The position numbers and the translations under genes were made by a program. 7,845 bases of DNA from Solirubrobacteraceae bacterium. Lineage in GTDB: Bacteria > Actinomycetota > Thermoleophilia > Solirubrobacterales > Solirubrobacteraceae. Shown in pieces: positions 1 through 6,184 of this stretch. The number at the start of each line of letters is the position of its first letter. Position 1 is the stretch's first letter. The stretch is taken from contig JANJUA010000006.1 in the NCBI GenBank assembly GCA_024710825.1, positions 1 through 7,845 of the forward strand, in the 5' to 3' direction. The notes under the pieces are model-generated. The model was not told the DNA's origin. It saw only the letters and a program-made list of their open reading frames with translations, and made no database searches.

Positions 1-143
1 GAGTGCGGCTCGCCGAGCGTCACGAGCAGCCGCCGCATGCGGTCCAGCCCGAAGCGCATGCCGAACAGCTCGAGGCCCAGCAGGTAGCGCTCGGCGTCGG
101 CCTCGGTCCAGCGGCCCACGCCCATGGGCTCGCGGCGGGCCAT
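1..143 (-). CDS. folC: Folylpolyglutamate synthase / dihydrofolate synthase, N-terminal fragment (runs off window)
   Basis: This is the first 47 codons of a protein that continues beyond base 1. FolC adds glutamate to dihydropteroate and to reduced folates in the cytosol, using ATP. The visible peptide has the family's N-terminal helices: residues 12-23 contain WTEADAERYLLG, followed by GMRFGLDRMRRLLVTLGEPH. This resembles the stretch just before the P-loop (GTNGKGS) in FolC; the P-loop itself is outside the window. The gene lies 44 bp downstream of valS on the same strand, the usual actinobacterial valS–folC pairing, so co-transcription is likely. The ATG at 143 was chosen as the first in frame; an ATG at 125 (residue 7) is possible, and neither has a clear Shine-Dalgarno sequence. 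The gap holds a 10-bp palindrome (TCCCCGGGGA, 172-181) but no terminator with a T run. The assignment rests on a short fragment plus context. Confidence 0.78.
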   Translation of the reverse strand, partial: MARREPMGVGRWTEADAERYLLGLELFGMRFGLDRMRRLLVTLGEPH

Positions 144-187
144 CAGCGGCCCGGCCCGCGATCGTCGACGGTCCCCGGGGAGGCCAC

Positions 188-2731
188 CTACAGCTCCTCC
201 AGCTCCCGCCGCAGGCGCGCCAGCTTGTCGCGCTCGGACTGGACGACCGGCGCGGGCGCCTTGGCCACGAAGCCCTCGTTGGCGAGCTTGCCCTCGGCGC
301 GCCGGATCTCGCCCTCCAGCGTCGCCCGCTGCTCGTCCGCGCGCCTGGCGTGCGCGTCGAGGTCCACGGCGTCGCTGTGCAGGATCGCGATCGATCCGCC
401 CGACACGGGGACCACCGCCGCCGGCTCCTCGTCGCCCGTCGCCAGCTCCAGGCGCGCGAGCAGCGCGATGCCGTCGAGGATGCCCTCGAAGTCGCCCGAC
501 ACGTACGCGCGCAGCTTCGGCCCCGGAGCCACGCCGACCGCCTGGCGCCAGGCGCGGACCTTGCCCACCGCCTCGAACTGGCGCTCGATCGCCGCCTCGG
601 CGGCCTCGTCGAGCAACGCGTCGTCGGCCGGCGGGTACGGCGCGGCGGCGAGCAGCCCCTCGGAGTCCGGCAGGTACGACCAGATCTCCTCCGTCACGAA
701 CGGGATCACCGGATGGGCCATCGCCAGCGTCTCGCGCAGCACGTGCAGCAGCGTCGCCTGGACGTCCTCGTCGTCGAGCCGCGGCTTCACCAGCTCGATG
801 TAGCGGTCGCAGAGCTCCTCGAAGACGAAGTCGTAGAGCCCGAGCGCCGCCCGGTGGAACTCGTAGGCCTCGATCGCGTCGCGCGTCGCGCGCTTGGCCC
901 GCTGCAGGCGCGACAGGATCCAGCGATCCTCCACGGATCTCGTCGCACCCGTGCCCGGCGACGCCTCGACGCCGTCGGCCAGCCGCAGCAGCGCGAAGCG
1001 CGACGCGTTGAACAGCTTGTTGGCCAGCCGCTGGCCCTGCTCGACCTTCTCGGCGCTGTAGCGGACGTCCTGGGTCGACGACATCGCCAGCAGGCCGAAG
1101 CGGGTCGCGTCGGCGCCGTGCGCGTCGATGACGTCGAGCGGGTCGATGCCCGTCCCGAGCGACTTGCTCATCCGGCGCCCGTCGGGCGCCTGGATGACCG
1201 AGTGGATGTAGACGTCGCGGAACGGGACCTCGCCCCGGAACTCGAGGCCCATCATGATCATCCGGGCGACCCAGAGGAAGATGATGTCGCGAGCCGTCGA
1301 GAGGGCATGGGTCGGGTAGAACGCGCGCAGCTCCGGCGTCTCCTCGGGCCAGCCGAGCGTCGCGAACGGCCACAGCGCGCTGCTGAACCACGTGTCGAGC
1401 ACGTCCGGGTCGCGGACCCAGCCGTCGCCCTCGGGCGGCTCGATCCCGCAGTAGGTCTCGGTCTCGCCGCGGTACCAGACGGGTATCTGATGCCCCCACC
1501 AGAGCTGACGCGAGACGCACCAGGGCCGGATCTCCCGCATCCACTGGAGGTAGACGCGCTCCCAGCGCTCCGGGACGAAGCGCACGCGCCCGTCCCGCAC
1601 CGCCTCGATGGCGGGCGCGGCGAGCGGCTCCATCCGCATGAACCACTGGAGGCTGATGAGCGGCTCCACGCGGGCGCCCGAGCGGTGGCTGAAGGGCACG
1701 ACGTGCGTGTACGCCTCGCGCGCGCGGATCGCGCCCTCCGCGTCCAGCGCCTCGACCACGCGCTCGCGCGCCTCGTCGACCGTCAGCCCCGCGAACCGGG
1801 GTCCGGCGTCCTCGGTCATCCGGCCGTCCTCGCCGATGACCGTGATCTCCGACAGGCCGTGCGAGCGGCCGATCTCGAAGTCGTTGGGGTCGTGGCCGGG
1901 CGTGATCTTCAGGGCGCCGGTGCCGAAGTCGGTCTTGACGTACTCGTCGCCGATCACCGGCAGGCGCCGGCCGACGAGCGGCAGGATCGCCGTGCGGCCG
2001 ATGAGGTCGCGGTAGCGCTCGTCGCCGGGGTTCACCGCGATGGCGGTGTCGGCGAGCATCGTCTCGGGCCGCACCGTCGCGACGACGATCTCGCCGCCGT
2101 CCTCGAGCGGGTAGGCGATCGAGTACAGCGTGTCGGTGACCTCGCGATCCTCGACCTCGAGGTCGCTGATCGCCGAGCCGAGGCCCGGGTCCCAGTTGAC
2201 CATGCGGTTGTCGCGGTAGATGAGGTCCTTCTCGTAGAGCGCGACGAAGACCCGCAGGACCGCGTCGGCGTAGCCGTCGTCGAGCGTGAAGCGCTCGTCC
2301 TCGTAGTCGCAGGACGCGCCGAGGCGCTTGAGCTGGCCGACGATCGTCTGCCCGTACTCCTCGCGCCACTCCCAGACGCGGGCGTTGAAGGCCTCGCGCC
2401 CGAGCTGCTCGCGGCTCGTGCCCTCGCTGGCGAGCAGCTGCTCGACCTGCTTCTGCGTGGCGATGCCGGCGTGATCGGTGCCCAGGATCCACTTCGTGCG
2501 GCGACCGTCCATCCGGGCCAGCCGGATCAGGCAGTCCTGGATCGTCCCGTTGAGGGCGTGGCCCATGTGCAGCGCGCCGGTGACGTTGGGCGGCGGGATC
2601 GCGATCGAGTAGTTCTCGTCCGGCGACCCCTCGGGATCGGGGTGGAACAGCCCTGAGCTCAGCCAGCGTTCGGTGATGCGCGACTCCACCTCGGCCGGCT
2701 CGAAGCGGGTGCGGGACTCCAGGTCGCTCAT
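188..2731 (-). CDS. valS: Valyl-tRNA synthetase (class Ia)
   Basis: The enzyme charges tRNA-Val with valine in the cytosol and edits mischarged threonine. Starting at 2731 gives 847 aa, slightly short for the family but complete. Visible signatures are PPPNVTGALHMGH with the HIGH-type HMGH at residues 55-58; GTDHAGIATQ at 84-93; the CP1 editing-domain motif GTGALKITPGHDPNDFE from residue 270; WWGHQIPVWY at 411-420; the KMSKS-type loop RMSKS at 520-524; the anticodon-binding domain after about 590; and a charged C-terminal coiled coil at about 792-847. The open frame continues far upstream opposite the LtrA-like gene, but that part has no ValRS similarity. Two starts are plausible. ATG 2731 (MSDLESRTRFEP) fits the usual family N-terminus. 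ATG 2758 adds nine residues and is preceded by GAGGA. The gene is followed by folC, and a perfect inverted repeat covers the 2731 start. Confidence 0.96.
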   Translation of the reverse strand: MSDLESRTRFEPAEVESRITERWLSSGLFHPDPEGSPDENYSIAIPPPNVTGALHMGHALNGTIQDCLIRLARMDGRRTKWILGTDHAGIATQKQVEQLLASEGTSREQLGREAFNARVWEWREEYGQTIVGQLKRLGASCDYEDERFTLDDGYADAVLRVFVALYEKDLIYRDNRMVNWDPGLGSAISDLEVEDREVTDTLYSIAYPLEDGGEIVVATVRPETMLADTAIAVNPGDERYRDLIGRTAILPLVGRRLPVIGDEYVKTDFGTGALKITPGHDPNDFEIGRSHGLSEITVIGEDGRMTEDAGPRFAGLTVDEARERVVEALDAEGAIRAREAYTHVVPFSHRSGARVEPLISLQWFMRMEPLAAPAIEAVRDGRVRFVPERWERVYLQWMREIRPWCVSRQLWWGHQIPVWYRGETETYCGIEPPEGDGWVRDPDVLDTWFSSALWPFATLGWPEETPELRAFYPTHALSTARDIIFLWVARMIMMGLEFRGEVPFRDVYIHSVIQAPDGRRMSKSLGTGIDPLDVIDAHGADATRFGLLAMSSTQDVRYSAEKVEQGQRLANKLFNASRFALLRLADGVEASPGTGATRSVEDRWILSRLQRAKRATRDAIEAYEFHRAALGLYDFVFEELCDRYIELVKPRLDDEDVQATLLHVLRETLAMAHPVIPFVTEEIWSYLPDSEGLLAAAPYPPADDALLDEAAEAAIERQFEAVGKVRAWRQAVGVAPGPKLRAYVSGDFEGILDGIALLARLELATGDEEPAAVVPVSGGSIAILHSDAVDLDAHARRADEQRATLEGEIRRAEGKLANEGFVAKAPAPVVQSERDKLARLRRELEEL

Positions 2732-2740
2732 GTGAGCGAC
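2723..2740. repeat. Perfect 8+8 bp inverted repeat over the valS start codon
   Basis: The left arm GTCGCTCA (2723-2730) and right arm TGAGCGAC (2733-2740) are exact reverse complements separated by two bases. The dyad contains the valS ATG at 2731-2729 and the first possible GTG of the LtrA-like frame at 2732. In valS mRNA it could fold as a 7-bp GC-rich stem with an ACAU tetraloop holding part of the AUG. As DNA it could be an operator shared by the two divergent genes. The repeat is read directly from the sequence; either function is inference. An 8-bp arm can arise by chance somewhere in several kilobases, so only the position makes it notable. Confidence 0.55.
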
Positions 2741-2767
2741 GGAGTGTACGTTCGTCATAGTCCTCGC
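2732..2767. promoter_or_regulatory. Divergent valS / LtrA-like promoter region (putative)
   Basis: Only 36 bp separate the preferred starts of valS (leftward) and the LtrA-like gene (rightward), so promoter elements must lie here or inside the neighbouring gene. On the plus strand CATAGT (2756-2761) matches four of six bases of a -10 box and would place initiation at about the ATG at 2768, i.e. leaderless. On the minus strand TACACT (2748-2743) is a -10-like hexamer that would start transcription a few bases before the valS ATG at 2731. No convincing -35 box is visible for either. Leaderless transcripts are common in actinobacteria, which makes this layout workable, but the hexamers are weak evidence. 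Confidence 0.28.
2761..2765 (-). promoter_or_regulatory. Shine-Dalgarno-like GAGGA before the alternative valS start (ATG 2758)
   Basis: On the minus strand GAGGA is followed by CT and then the ATG at 2758. The context GCGAGGACTATG is almost identical to GCGAGGACCATG in front of clpP in this window. This is the main argument for the longer ValRS (856 aa, beginning MTNVHSVAH). Spacing to the ATG is short for a canonical site, and family comparison favours the start at 2731, so the choice remains open. Confidence 0.35.
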
Positions 2768-3946
2768 ATGGCGATCGGGGGGCGCTACCGGCGGGATCCC
2801 GGCTCGGGCCCGGTGCGCGTCACCTCGCTCGAGCTCTTCTACGACCTCGTCTTCGTCTTCGCGGTGACGCAGGTCTCGCACCTGCTGCTGGACCACCTCA
2901 CGTGGGAGGGCGCGGGCCGGGCGGCGCTGGTGCTGCTCGTCGTCTGGTGGTCGTGGAACTACACGACGTGGGTCACGAACGAGCTCGATCCCGAGTCGGC
3001 GACCGTGCGGCTGCTGCTCGTCGCGCTGATGCTCGCCAGCCTGGTGATGGCGGTCGCGATCCCCGACGCGTTCGGCGACCGGGCGCTGCTGTTCGCCGCC
3101 AGCTACGTCGCGATCCAGGTCGGCCGTCATCTGTTCCTGACGTTCGTGGCCGCCGGCCCCGGCACCGTCGAGCGGCGCAGGGCGGGGCACATCCTCACCT
3201 GGTTCTGCGCGGCGGGCGTCCTCTGGATCGCCGGCGCGCTGACGGACGGCACGGCGCGGACGGTGCTCTGGCTCGCCGCGCTGGCAGTCGACTACGCCGG
3301 CCCGTTCGCCACCTACTGGGTGCCGGGGGTGCGCCGCGTGGCCACGACCGCCTGGGAGGTGGCGACCGGCCACTTCGCCGAGCGCTTCCAGCTCTTCGTC
3401 ATCATCGCCCTCGGCGAGACGATCGTCATCACCGGGGCGACGACGTCCGGGCTCGAGCTGACCGTCGCCCGGGTCGTCGCGCTCTCCGTCGCGTTCCTGG
3501 GCACGGCCGCGTTCTGGTGGCTGTACTTCGACTATGTCGCGGCGATCGCCGAGCGCCGGCTGGAGCGCGCGCCCGACCGCGTCCCCCTCGCACGCGACGG
3601 CTACACCTACCTGCACGTGGTGCTGGTGGCCGGCGTGATCGTCGCGGCGGTCGGCGACGAGCTCGTGATCGCGCACCCGGGCCCGGCGCTGTCCGGCGCC
3701 GAGCTGGCCGTGGTCGCCGCCGGCCCCGCGATCTACCTGCTGGGTCACGTGCTGTTCCGGCTGCGCATGGCCGGCACGCTGAGCGTGAAGCGGCTCGCTG
3801 GCGCCGCCGCGTGCGTGGCGCTCGGCCTTATCGGCGGTGGACTGCCGGCGCTGTCGCTCAGCGCGCTGCTGGTCGGCGTCCTCGTCGCCGTGATCGCGGC
3901 CGAGATGGCCGGCGCCGCCCGCAGCGAGCCGAGCCGCCTGGGCTAG
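2768..3946 (+). CDS. LtrA-family (low temperature requirement A) multi-pass membrane protein
   Basis: The 392-aa protein is strongly hydrophobic, with about ten membrane segments. It carries the hallmarks of the LtrA-like family: ELFYDLVFVFAVTQ at residues 22-35 in the first segment, VVWWSWNYTTWVTNELDPE (58-76) at the end of the second, and HFAERFQLFVIIALGET (202-218) in the middle. The conserved acidic and aromatic residues (E22, D26, E205, R206, E217) lie in or next to membrane segments. The family is named after a Listeria gene linked to growth in the cold; its biochemical activity is not established, so no substrate is assigned. ATG 2768 was chosen because it leaves the usual short basic N-terminus (RYRRDP) before the first segment; in-frame GTGs at 2732 and 2744 would extend it by up to 12 residues. 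The gene lies opposite to all its neighbours, diverging from valS and converging on the small gene at 3943. Base composition matches the surroundings. Confidence 0.88.
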   Translation: MAIGGRYRRDPGSGPVRVTSLELFYDLVFVFAVTQVSHLLLDHLTWEGAGRAALVLLVVWWSWNYTTWVTNELDPESATVRLLLVALMLASLVMAVAIPDAFGDRALLFAASYVAIQVGRHLFLTFVAAGPGTVERRRAGHILTWFCAAGVLWIAGALTDGTARTVLWLAALAVDYAGPFATYWVPGVRRVATTAWEVATGHFAERFQLFVIIALGETIVITGATTSGLELTVARVVALSVAFLGTAAFWWLYFDYVAAIAERRLERAPDRVPLARDGYTYLHVVLVAGVIVAAVGDELVIAHPGPALSGAELAVVAAGPAIYLLGHVLFRLRMAGTLSVKRLAGAAACVALGLIGGGLPALSLSALLVGVLVAVIAAEMAGAARSEPSRLG

Positions 3947-4203
3947 CGCTTGCCGCCGACGAGCATCCGCGGACCGGCGGAGCGCAGGAACGAGCCGAGC
4001 TCCAGCTTGCCGCCGATGCGCTTGAGCTCGGCCCTGTCGCGGTCGGTGAGCCGCTGCGGGCGGCCCTTCGTGCGGCGCACCATCTCGGCGATCTTGCCGC
4101 GATCGGCGGGCGACGTGACCTCCATGAGATGGCCGTGCGCCAACCGGGCCGCCTCGAACAGCAGCAGCCACGGAACCTTCCTGCGCACCGACAGCACTCC
4201 CAT
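3943..4203 (-). CDS. Small conserved-looking protein of unknown function (86 aa), downstream of clpX
   Basis: I do not assign this to a named family. The product is soluble-looking and basic. It has a hydrophobic/amphipathic N-terminal helix (PWLLLFEAARLAHGHLMEV, residues 11-29) that is interrupted by charges and is probably not a true membrane span. A helical basic segment follows (RGKIAEMVRRTKGRPQRLTDRDRAELKRI is split by a GRP turn near residue 48), then a basic C-terminus ending GGKR. The pattern 'turn–LT.RDRAELKRI' feels like small actinobacterial hypothetical proteins, but this is from memory only. The start lies 23 bp after the clpX stop on the same strand, with only a poor ribosome site, so it is probably the last gene of the tig–clpP–clpX unit. 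Its stop codon (3945-3943) overlaps the stop of the convergent LtrA-like gene in the tetranucleotide CTAG. Coding is supported by the compact spacing and by a protein-like composition that the other frames lack. Confidence 0.72.
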   Translation of the reverse strand: MGVLSVRRKVPWLLLFEAARLAHGHLMEVTSPADRGKIAEMVRRTKGRPQRLTDRDRAELKRIGGKLELGSFLRSAGPRMLVGGKR

Positions 4204-4226
4204 GTCCGCGTGCTACCCCGTGGCCG

Positions 4227-5501
4227 TCAGGCCGACGCGGCCTGGTCGTCTTCGTCCTCGCCCGCCGCGGCCTCGGTGACCAGCGTGGGCGGCCGGCCGG
4301 TGGCGACGGTCTCCTTCGTGACGACGCACTTCTTGACGTCGCGGCGCGACGGCAGCTCGAACTGCACGTCGAGCAGGATCTCCTCGATGATCGAGCGCAG
4401 GCCGCGCGCTCCGGTCTCGCGCTCGAGCGCCTTGTCGGCGATCGCGGTGAGCGCGTCGTCGGAGAACACCAGCTCGATGCCGTCGAAGGAGAAGAAGCGC
4501 TGGAACTGCTTGGCCAGCGCGTTGCGCGGCGTGGTGAGGATCGTGATGAGGTCCTCGCGCGAGAGCTGGTGCACGGCGCTGACGACCGGCAGGCGCCCGA
4601 TGAACTCCGGGATCAGCCCGTAGTTGACGAGGTCCTCCGGCAGCGTCTGCTCGAAGACCTCGCCGGTGTCCTTGACGTGGTGGGACTCGATGGCCGCCCC
4701 GAAGCCGACGCCCTTGTGGCCGATGCGCCGCTCGATGACCTTGTCGAGGTTCGCGAAGGCGCCGCCGCAGATGAACAGGATGTTCGTCGTGTCGATCGAC
4801 AGGAACTCCTGGTGCGGGTGCTTGCGGCCGCCCTGCGGCGGCACGCTCGCCGTGGTTCCCTCGAGGATCTTCAGCAGCGCCTGCTGGACGCCCTCCCCCG
4901 ACACGTCACGGGTGATCGACGGGTTGTCGGCCTTGCGGGCGATCTTGTCGACCTCGTCGATGTAGATGATCCCCGTCTCGGCCTTCTTGACGTCGTAGTC
5001 GGCCGCCTGGATGAGCTTGAGGAGGATGTTCTCGACGTCCTCGCCTACGTAGCCCGCCTCGGTCAGCGCCGTGGCGTCCGCGATGGCGAACGGCACGTTG
5101 AGGATCCGGGCGAGCGTCTGGGCCAGCAGCGTCTTGCCGCAGCCCGTCGGCCCGAGCAGCAGGATGTTGGACTTCTGCAGCTCGATGTCGGAGTCCTCGA
5201 CCTGCATCATCTGCACGCGCTTGTAGTGGTTGTAGACGGCCACGGAGAGCGTGCGCTTCGCCGGCTCCTGGCCCACCACGTACTCGTTGAGCACCTCCCA
5301 GATCTCGCGCGGCTTCGGGAGGTTCTCGATGTCGAACGTCGGGGGAGCGGTGAGCTCCTCGTCGATGATCTCGTTGCAGAGGTCGATGCACTCGTCGCAG
5401 ATGTAGACGCCCGGACCGGCGATCAGCTTCTTGACCTGCCGCTGCGACTTGCCGCAGAAGGAGCAGAGCAGCTGCTCGTTGGAGTCGGTCGGGCGCGCCA
5501 T
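4227..5501 (-). CDS. clpX: ClpX, ATP-dependent unfoldase subunit of ClpXP
   Basis: ClpX is a hexameric AAA+ unfoldase that recognises tagged or damaged proteins and threads them into ClpP in the cytosol. The 424-aa length is normal. In order: the N-terminal zinc-binding domain with Cys13, Cys16, Cys35 and Cys38; Walker A GPTGCGKT at 117-124; pore loop GYVG at 150-153; Walker [10 protein letters not shown] at 178-186; the RKH pore-2 residues at 226-228; the ClpP-docking loop as VGF at 265-267 (IGF in E. coli); PEFIGR at 298-303; and sensor 2 GARGLRS at 364-370. The C-terminus is an acidic tail rich in E and D that ends in small residues. The gene starts six bases after the clpP stop with no Shine-Dalgarno of its own, so translation is probably coupled to clpP. 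Confidence 0.98.
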   Translation of the reverse strand: MARPTDSNEQLLCSFCGKSQRQVKKLIAGPGVYICDECIDLCNEIIDEELTAPPTFDIENLPKPREIWEVLNEYVVGQEPAKRTLSVAVYNHYKRVQMMQVEDSDIELQKSNILLLGPTGCGKTLLAQTLARILNVPFAIADATALTEAGYVGEDVENILLKLIQAADYDVKKAETGIIYIDEVDKIARKADNPSITRDVSGEGVQQALLKILEGTTASVPPQGGRKHPHQEFLSIDTTNILFICGGAFANLDKVIERRIGHKGVGFGAAIESHHVKDTGEVFEQTLPEDLVNYGLIPEFIGRLPVVSAVHQLSREDLITILTTPRNALAKQFQRFFSFDGIELVFSDDALTAIADKALERETGARGLRSIIEEILLDVQFELPSRRDVKKCVVTKETVATGRPPTLVTEAAAGEDEDDQAASA

Positions 5502-5507
5502 CGGGAT

Positions 5508-6092
5508 CTAGTGCTCGGAGATGACCTGGTCGATGATGCCGTACTCCTTGGCCTCCTCCGAGGACATGAAGTAGTCGCGCTCGGTGTCCTTGGAGACCTT
5601 CTCGTAGGTCTGGCCGGTGTGCTTGGCGATGATGTGGTCCAGGCGCTGGCGGATGTCGATGATCTCGCGGGCGTGGATCTCGATGTCCGTCGCCTGCCCC
5701 TGGAAGCCCGACGACACCTGGTGGATGAGGATCTTCGCGTTCGGCAGCGCCATGCGCTTGCCCGCCGCGCCACCCGCCAGCAGCAGGGCGCCCATGCTCA
5801 TCGCGATGCCGACGCAGATCGTCGACACGTCGGGCTTGATGAACTGCATCGTGTCGTAGATCGCCAGGCCCGCGTAGACGGAGCCCCCCGGCGAGTTGAC
5901 GTAGATCGAGATGTCCTTGTCGGGATCCTCGGACTCCAGGTGCAGCAGCTGCGCCACGACGAGGTTGGCGATCTGATCGTCCACCGGGGTCCCCAGGAAG
6001 ATGATGCGCTCGTTCAGCAGGCGGGAGTAGATGTCGAAGGCGCGCTCGCCTCGCGACGTCTGCTCGACCACCATGGGGACTAGTGGGCTCAT
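5508..6092 (-). CDS. clpP: ClpP serine protease, proteolytic subunit of ClpXP
   Basis: ClpP forms a tetradecameric barrel that degrades polypeptides delivered by ClpX. The 194-aa protein has the catalytic triad Ser99 (within GIAMSMG), His124 (LIHQ) and Asp173 (ERDYFMS). It also has the oxyanion/substrate strand [10 protein letters not shown] at 66-75 and the handle region around 129-160. The N-terminus [26 protein letters not shown] begins almost where mature E. coli ClpP begins, so a processed propeptide is nearly absent. The ATG at 6092 is preceded by GAGGA. A 92-bp gap separates it from tig; the gap contains a weak -10-like TAGACT (minus strand, 6154-6149) but no good -35 and no T-tailed terminator, so both read-through from tig and a private promoter are possible. 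Only one clpP is present, whereas many actinobacteria have clpP1–clpP2 here. Confidence 0.98.
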   Translation of the reverse strand: MSPLVPMVVEQTSRGERAFDIYSRLLNERIIFLGTPVDDQIANLVVAQLLHLESEDPDKDISIYVNSPGGSVYAGLAIYDTMQFIKPDVSTICVGIAMSMGALLLAGGAAGKRMALPNAKILIHQVSSGFQGQATDIEIHAREIIDIRQRLDHIIAKHTGQTYEKVSKDTERDYFMSSEEAKEYGIIDQVISEH

Positions 6093-6094
6093 GG

Positions 6095-6099
6095 TCCTC
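6095..6099 (-). promoter_or_regulatory. Ribosome binding site of clpP (GAGGA)
   Basis: On the minus strand GCGAGGACC directly precedes the ATG at 6092, giving a recognisable though closely spaced Shine-Dalgarno sequence. It supports the chosen clpP start over upstream in-frame positions. It is the clearest ribosome site in the window; tig, clpX and folC have none comparable. Confidence 0.6.
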
Positions 6100-6184
6100 G
6101 CTTCGTTCGTGCCCGGCCGAGGCGTTCCTCCCCGGCGCCGAGAGGCTGAGTCTACCGAGGTGGTCGCCCGGGCCGGATGGGGCT

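Noticed and set aside
172..181. Palindrome TCCCCGGGGA between valS and folC as a terminator or operator
   Set aside because: It has no loop and no T tract, and such GC palindromes are common at this base composition; nothing else supports a role.
350..2656. Long plus-strand open frame opposite valS
   Set aside because: The composition (Arg, Asp, Leu, Val, His rich) is typical of the reverse-complement frame of a GC-rich gene. No domain is recognisable and the minus-strand ValRS is unambiguous.
2759..4171. Upstream extension of the valS reading frame to give a 1327-residue protein
   Set aside because: The extra part lies antisense to the LtrA-like gene, is low-complexity (R/G/H/D/Q rich) and has no synthetase similarity. 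It is open only because stop codons are rare at this GC content.
2902..4623. Plus-strand open frame of 573 codons overlapping the LtrA-like gene in another frame
   Set aside because: It is Arg/Ala/Gly-rich and low in complexity, and it runs across a convergent junction and into clpX antisense. It is a frame shadow.
6149..6154. TAGACT as a clpP promoter -10 box
   Set aside because: It matches only four of six bases and has no -35 partner at normal spacing; mentioned under clpP but not called as a feature.
6093..6184. ClgR- or HspR-type operator upstream of clpP
   Set aside because: I looked for the actinobacterial HAIR-type repeat and a ClgR-like dyad in the tig–clpP gap and saw neither convincingly.
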